DNA from: Rhizopus sp. PT2906
Lineage: Eukaryota > Mucoromycota > Mucoromycetes > Mucorales > Rhizopodaceae
Assembly: GCA_025529335.1 (NCBI GenBank)
Contig: JAMYHX010000039.1
Coordinates: 96,356 to 160,355 of the forward strand
Direction of reading: 5' to 3'
Length of the DNA stretch: 64,000 nucleotides
A model generated the notes under the pieces. That model worked only from the letters and a program-made list of their open reading frames with translations, was not told the DNA's origin and did no database searches. The first letter of the stretch is position 1; the number at the start of each line of letters is the position of its first letter. This document shows positions 58,801 to 64,000 of the stretch, piece by piece. The position numbers and the translations under genes are program-made.

Positions 58801-59367
58801 TGAATTGGGTCTCTATAGACCGTGTGGACATCAATCTCTTCGTGATTGTGACAAATAGCCTGACCAAAGAAAGGACCAGCGCAGGCAACATGACGGTTTG
58901 TCAAGATTATTCCGTTTTCAGCATCAACAATGAATCCTGTTGCCTCCGAAACAATTGCATCTAAAAGCACGCGAATATGAGTATCATTTTACTTGATCAA
59001 TCGTATTTTTTTTTTTTTCTTTACCGTCCGTATCAAAGGGAGCTACTTGACAAAAGCGAATGGAGACGATGGCTTTAACAACATGATTTATCGTCTTTTG
59101 CCAAGCTGAATGAAATCCATCGAGATCAGCTGGGATTATGTCAGACATATGATCACTTTCATAACCGTCTTCTTCTTCAGACTCTATTTCATTCTGATCG
59201 TTGTTGATCTCGATTTTTGAGCGAGAGCGAGTCTTTCTACGTTTCGAGGGAGCGCCTGCAGGGGAATCAACCCCTTCGAGATCACGTCCTCGAGGCCCTA
59301 ATGTTTCATTTGCATTGACAGGTGCTAATAAAGTTGAATTTATTTGCTTTGATTTTGCTGTAGACAT
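55803..59367 (-). CDS. NMA111: Nma111-type HtrA serine protease with PDZ domains
   Basis: A large gene with many short introns. The N-terminus (MSTAKSKQINSTLLAP) has a basic patch, SKRRKTRSRSK, expected for nuclear import. The protease domain includes EATGFIVDAENGIILTNRHVACAGP (catalytic His), YRDPIHDFGFLKF (Asp) and QAAASSSGGSSGSPVIDIEGNAVAL (Ser in SGSP). PDZ-like modules follow (VPEGPADNLLEEGDILITINGK, DDGWIIKSIDDKETPNLDAFI), then the second degenerate protease repeat (YSHKQGSGIILDKEQGLVVVS) and final PDZ segments ending GWSKQDIC. This double-HtrA layout is that of yeast Nma111, a pro-apoptotic nuclear protease. An upstream in-frame Met (59415) exists; the nearer Met is preferred because the extra residues are not family-like. 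Confidence 0.9.
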
Positions 59368-59415
59368 GAGTTGTTGATCGAACAAAAGAAAACTTGAAAA
59401 GGTGTGTCCAGTCAC

Positions 59416-60600
59416 TTTATACGTTGACCAAAAATTTCTACGTCCGCTGTCCTAGCGTCGGACGCATAAAGGAAGAGGTTGCTGACACGCACAAAAAAAG
59501 GCATCAAAAGTAATGCTTAGCTTTTGACATCGATCTGTTGTTATGGATTTTTGTTTAGATCTGATCGAAAGTTAACCCTAGTTATCATCTTTGATTGACC
59601 CTTCAAAAACTATTTGAATGTCTTTAATAACGATTCACTTTCAAAGAATATTTGCTCCTTGGGTCTGTTTTTTTTTTTCACAATGTGATTGGTTAGCATC
59701 TATATCAATAATAGAACACTTTGCTACTGAATTGTAAGCTGTCACTGGGTAAATGGAGCCTTTCTACACTTTATGCAGAAATTACGCGCACACTAATAGA
59801 AAAATGATAATTTCAGACAGCAAATGAAACAACAGAATGAATAAAGAAATGATTAGTAAATCAGTTATTAAACTGATATGAAATATTTAGATTATAAAAA
59901 AGAGGATTGATAAGAGAAAAAGAGAGAAGCAAGAAAAGTGAGTAAACTTGTAAAGAAATTATTAATGTCTTACCAAAAGTGCATTATATAGGCCAGCGAT
60001 AACTGCCTCAGATGAGGCGAAGATGGAAAAGGAAGATAGCAAGAGAGAGGAAGAAAGAGAGCAAGAGGGACTAAAGTTTGGTAAGAACCAAACTATCCCC
60101 AGCCAACACCGGTACTGGCTCGATTATGATCTATAATACTACATATCAGTTTCTTACAAGAGTAAAGAAAATAGCATATGTTGAGCCTAGCTGGGGGATA
60201 ACTTGTCTTACTTTTTGATCCAAAGAAGAAAAGTAGCCAAAGTCAGTCTTTTTCTATAGATTATCCTCTTACAACTTATCAGACACGTGTTATTAGCTTC
60301 TATTTATGTATGGTTTTATTTTATTGTTCATCGAATACATAAAGTGTTGACCACACTATATAAGTAAGTAACCTTATTCCCCCTCTTGGCTTACTTTGTT
60401 TTCCAGTCTCTCAAGAAGATAAAGATCATCTCATTCATTATTATATGCTGTCAAGGTCAAAACAATAAAGAAGCGGTTGATAACCAATATCGCCTAAAGT
60501 GTGCGATCCTGTTTATGACTGCACCTACTACACTATATATTCATTATTTATACTTTATCTAAATAACAATATCAATTGAGCCTAGAAACTATAGATAATT
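59416..60600. other. Intergenic region, 1.2 kb, no gene recognised
   Basis: AT-rich with short purine runs (around 60030-60070). No coding frame of note, and no tRNA or repeat unit seen. Confidence 0.5.
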
Positions 60601-60603
60601 TTA

Positions 60604-60970
60604 TTTTTTAAAATTCTGAAGATTACTTGCGAGCGGGTGAGCAGGTATCTGGACCATCAGCATTGCTGGGAGATACTCACTTGGATAAAGAGTCACCAAG
60701 GTGACTAGTAGCATCTGTAGTATCTTGAGCGCCATCAATACCATTCCAAGGAGCATCATCAGGTACGTCACGGCCAATAATCCTCCCAATACCTTGACCA
60801 ACACCGTCACCAACGTCCTGAGCAGTTTAACTAACAGCTCCACCAACAGCTGTACCAACATTACCTACAGTCTCACCAAGACCAAGATCACGTTTGACGT
60901 AAACTGCATACACCATGGAAGAGCCAAGCAGGTAAGCAGTTGTCAAAGTAAGAATGATAAAAGAAGAACG
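60604..60970 (-). pseudogene. Decayed small secreted-protein gene
   Basis: The minus-strand frame reads RSSFIILTLTTAYLLGSSMVYA, a signal peptide, then VYVKRDLGLGETVGNVGTAVGGAV, stop, TAQDVGDGVGQGIGRIIGRD, VPDDAPWNGIDGAQDTTDA, stop, then SPSNADGPDTCSP. The codon where an initiator Met would stand, directly before RSSF, is ATA, one transition from ATG. Two in-frame stops (TAA near 60829, TGA near 60679) further break it. Short introns that would remove the stops were considered but the gaps are too small. Gly-rich secreted protein of unknown role when intact. Confidence 0.45.
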
Positions 60971-62423
60971 TATTCTTGAGTAAATGTGCTATGAAAAGTT
61001 GTTTTGAAGAAAAACAGCAAAATATACTTGTCTTTTTATATGTATTCCAAGTAATCACGTTTTCAATAATGTAAACAGAAAAATGTTGTCAACGTGCAAA
61101 AATTCATTAGCAAAACCTTATGAGAGGAAGGAGGAGCAAATATCTCTTTATGAAGAGTGTTTTGCAAATATCAATTGATTTCGAGGATAAGCTATGTTGC
61201 ATTATTCAATGGCTGCTGTTTATCAAATATTTATGATCTTCTTTAAATTATATCATCGTATATTCTCCTTTTAGTTTGCTCATAGTTTTTGATGTATATA
61301 AAGACTTAATTTTAATGGCAAGATAACGTAGAAACACTATTTTCTAAGCAACTATTCGTAAAGAGAAGTCTGTCAATATAACCGGGAAATTATAATATAC
61401 AGCACGTTTTTTTAAAATAATAGAAAATTATCTTGTTAAATAATGTTTTGCTTTCTCAAATATTTGAATCAGTCGCTCATCCACTGTTCTAGGGCAATCC
61501 ATGGATTTTCACTAACATATTCTAAAATAACTTATTTATGCGAATGGTCACTGTCTTTACGTTGTTTAGAGATAACTTTTAGAGTCCTTTTCGTACTGTA
61601 ACGCCCATCTTTGCAGAGAGCTGACACACGTAAAAACCCTTTTCAAACATCAATTTCAAAAATCAAACCTGTCGTCGCCAGTGTATGCGATATACGCAAG
61701 CTTAGAAGTCCTTTCTTGCACAGCAAGCATCAGTGTCAGTTGGCATAGCAACAAGCTCACAATAACGCTCGCTTGCCCAAAGTGCGCAGATATTCAGTAT
61801 GAAAACTGGCAGTCTGGAAGAGAATATATTGCTTCAGCAACAGCAGGTAATCATGTCTGTCAACAATTTGATCCTATTCATCTTGTAAAAAGTATTAATT
61901 ACTCGTATTTGATATAGCATTTGATGTGTCATTGCACGTAGAGATATCTGGGCAAACACTACTACTATTTTTGATAGCCTGCTATCTCCTAACTGGTGAA
62001 GTGGGGCATTGAAAGAGTGCACATCCCAAAAAGACGTCAAGACTTGTGTGACAGCATTTGAAGAAAGGTGATTATTTTAAAGAGGCTATGCCTTTATCTA
62101 TCCGCAAAAAAGGAATTGTTCAATGAAAGCAAGCGTCACTTCATTAAATATCAAAAACCAGTTCTATGATACATCTCTTTTATAAGCAGCATCTATTGTC
62201 CCTCTTTAGAAATTTGACAACAGCAAAACTTATCGGTCTGATGTGTTGCCTTTAAGGCATCATAGCTGTTCTCCTTTATATTTAAAGGCAGTAGTATGTC
62301 GGATAATATATTTGCTTACAAAAATCTACTCATTTCGGGAACACAAAAGCATGCTATTGTTATATTTTTAATCTCTTTTTTTATTTTTTGTTTATTCTTT
62401 TTTTTTTTTTCATTTATCCATAA
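60971..62423. other. Intergenic/relic region upstream of RHO3
   Basis: Mostly AT-rich. A frame at 61681-61917 includes a CPKC and looks faintly coding but has no family match; the opposite-strand frame at 61834-62040 is its shadow or vice versa. A T-rich tract (62368-62412) directly precedes the RHO3 start. Confidence 0.4.
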
Positions 62424-63191
62424 ATGAGCTTTTGTTGCGGTAAACCACAAGAAGAAAAAGGAACCGTCAGTAGAAAATTAGTTGTTTGTGGTGATGGTGC
62501 TTGTGGAAAGACTTCTTTGCTCAGTGTTTTCACCAGAGGCTATTTTCCTCAGGTACAAAAAAGGATATTCCCCTTTAAGAAAGAGATAATCATGTACTTA
62601 CTCTTTCTTAGGCATATGAACCTACAGTATTTGAAAACTATGTAAAAGAAGTCATTGTAAATGACCAAACAGTAGAATTGTCCTTGTGGGATACAGCAGG
62701 ACAAGAAGAGTTTGACCGGATACGACTATTATCTTATGCAGACACTCATGTCTACTTGCTGTGCTTTTCAGTTGAAAATAGAGATTCATTTGAAAATATT
62801 CGAGAAAAGTGGTTAGAGGAAGTAACTGATCATAGTCCTTATGCAAAGATTGCGTTGGTAGCCTTAAAATGCGATTTGAGAGATGAGAGACCAAACTGTA
62901 TAACATATGAAGAGGTTAGAATATAGATAGAATATCACACCCAGATTGATATAAACATATGACATTAGGGATTAGAGATGGCCAAGAACATTAATGCGGT
63001 GAGGTATCTTGAATGCTCTGCAAAGCGTAACCGTGGAGTCAAGGAGTGTTTTGAACAAGCAGCCAAGATTGCACTTTCAGGTTAGTATAGGAAATGATAT
63101 CATAGTGACACTTTCTTTATTAAACATCAAAAAAAATATAGTGAAATCCAAATCTTCGGATCAGTCAAAATCAAGTTGCATCATCCTTTAA
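62424..63191 (+). CDS. RHO3: Rho3-type small GTPase
   Basis: Exons start at 62424-62552, 62612-62914 and 62969, plus a short last exon. MSFCCGKPQEEKG matches the Rho3-specific N-terminus with cysteines for palmitoylation. LVVCGDGACGKTSLLSVFTRGYF is the P loop, AYEPTVFENYV the effector loop (joined by splicing), LWDTAGQEEFDRIRLLSY is switch II, LVALKCDLRDE the guanine-binding motif and YLECSAK the SAK motif. The last exon encodes SKSSCIIL, a CaaX box whose final Leu favours geranylgeranylation. Rho3 controls exocytosis and actin polarity at growing tips. Its stop codon (63189-63191) overlaps the stop of the convergent gene on the other strand. Confidence 0.93.
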
Positions 63192-64000
63192 AATCCCTCA
63201 ACGCGTTCCTGAATTCTTATGAGATCAGTGAAAATACCATAAGCTGTCACGGCTGCTCCTGCACCAGAACCCTAGAGAATGAGAATTGGAAAATGGGAGT
63301 GAGTGCGCTGTTTGCAAATTTATATATAGATTAAATAAACGTTACCTGAATGACAATACCGCTAGGGAAATACTTTGTTGTAAACTTGATAATGTTATCA
63401 CTACCCTGAAGGGAAGCAAAAGGATGTGTAGAAGGACATCTATCGGATATAGTCAGTATATGTATATTAAATAATATAAAACCATTTACTTGATCAATTG
63501 AACACCGCCCTTTCCACCCTTAACATCAACAGTACCAACATATCGAAGCACTTGATTATTAGACAAAGCCTCTTGGTTCAATTTGGCAAAATGATCATCA
63601 TATTCGGGCAACTTGCTCATAAATTCTTGAGCAGTTGGAACAGCTCGTAACTCTTCAGGAACAATATTTTCAACAGGAAGAGTAGAAAGATCCAAATCAA
63701 GTCCAGCCAATCGACCACAGATGACAACCTTTTTTTTGGGGGGGAGAGTTAGAGATTACAAAATGTATAGTGGCAATAACTTACCTTACGACCCACATCC
63801 ATACCGTTTAAATCATCTCTTGGGTCAGGTTCGGTGTATCCGAGTCCCTTGGCAACACTGACAATCTCAGAGAATGACTTTGAGGTAGGATTGGTCAAGC
63901 TAGAGTAATTGTTGAAAAGATAACTCAAGGTACCAGAGAAGATACCTTCGATGCTGATGATTTCATCGCCGGTTTTGACAAGATCGGTTAAAGTAGACAA
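63188..64000 (-). CDS. HOM6: Homoserine dehydrogenase (3' part; 5' end off the window)
   Basis: Runs in from the right edge. LTDLVKTGDEIISIEGIFSGTLSYLFN, SEIVSVAKGLGYTEPDPRDDLNGMDVGRK, VVICGRLAGLDLDLSTLPVENIVP, RYVGTVDVKGGKGGVQLI and FASLQGSDNIIKFTTKYFPSG, ending GSGAGAAVTAYGIFTDLIRIQERVEGF. This is the catalytic and C-terminal part of monofunctional fungal homoserine dehydrogenase, which reduces aspartate semialdehyde to homoserine for threonine and methionine synthesis; DPRDDLNGxDVxRK contains the catalytic Asp and Lys. The NAD(P)-binding domain lies beyond the window. Four exons are visible, with introns near 63271-63345, 63439-63490 and 63731-63783. Confidence 0.92.

Noticed and set aside
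61681..62040. Pair of opposing open frames upstream of RHO3
   Set aside because: Mutual shadows without a start context, domain or splice support.
1..64000. tRNA, rRNA or CRISPR features
   Set aside because: No cloverleaf with a T-loop GTTCGA core plus acceptor pairing and no direct repeat array was found by eye; a tRNAscan run would settle it.

Overview
The window is nuclear DNA of a filamentous fungus, most likely of the order Mucorales (Mucoromycota). It is AT-rich, and most genes are cut by introns of roughly 50-70 nt with GTAAGT/GTATGT-type donors and CTAAC/CTAAT-type branch sites. It carries a chitin/polysaccharide deacetylase with a GPI tail and a Rho3 GTPase. Between the genes lie decayed transposon genes, including MULE and Fanzor-type remnants. 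No operons, CRISPR arrays, rRNA or recognisable tRNA genes were seen. The species cannot be fixed from the sequence alone.

Layout: 1-4.0 kb holds a Sec2/Rabin-type Rab exchange factor, an SQS1-type R3H/G-patch splicing factor and a small basic protein. 4.5-6.0 kb holds two decayed, inverted copies of a PD-(D/E)XK nuclease-like gene. 6.3-13.1 kb holds a mitochondrial iron-sulfur serine dehydratase, a HINT nucleotide hydrolase, an alpha/beta hydrolase convergent with a TMEM42-like membrane protein, and nucleoporin Nup54. 14-20.2 kb holds the polysaccharide deacetylase convergent with a GBF1/Gea Arf exchange factor. 21-30 kb holds a small secreted protein, a tail-anchored membrane protein, the complex III assembly factor Mzm1, a decayed gag-like gene, a coiled-coil protein and a multi-KH RNA-binding protein. 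30.5-33.1 kb is a transposon graveyard: a MULE-like remnant inside a perfect 21-bp inverted repeat, followed by a Fanzor/TnpB-like pseudogene. 33.5-46 kb is housekeeping: Get3, a Ydj1-type DnaJ, a membrane GNAT, an SPX-SLC13 phosphate transporter, mitochondrial S16, a rhodanese-persulfide dioxygenase fusion and proteasome Rpn5. 46.4-52 kb is a second graveyard with a SWIM-finger MULE transposase and a long Fanzor-type pseudogene. 52.7-64 kb holds an atypical Ste20-like kinase, a membrane-anchored heme-thiolate peroxygenase, the nuclear HtrA protease Nma111, a decayed small secreted-protein gene, Rho3, and homoserine dehydrogenase running off the right edge.

Several intact genes fit shared pathways. 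The Sec2-like GEF, the Gea-type GEF and Rho3 all act in secretion and polarised hyphal growth. Get3 and Ydj1, adjacent on the same strand, both handle hydrophobic clients. The rhodanese-ETHE1 fusion and the serine dehydratase are mitochondrial by their predicted presequences. The most unusual content is the pair of eukaryotic TnpB-like (Fanzor) pseudogenes, each lying next to a MULE-type transposase remnant. Several of the nonsense codons in the relics look like C:G to T:A changes.
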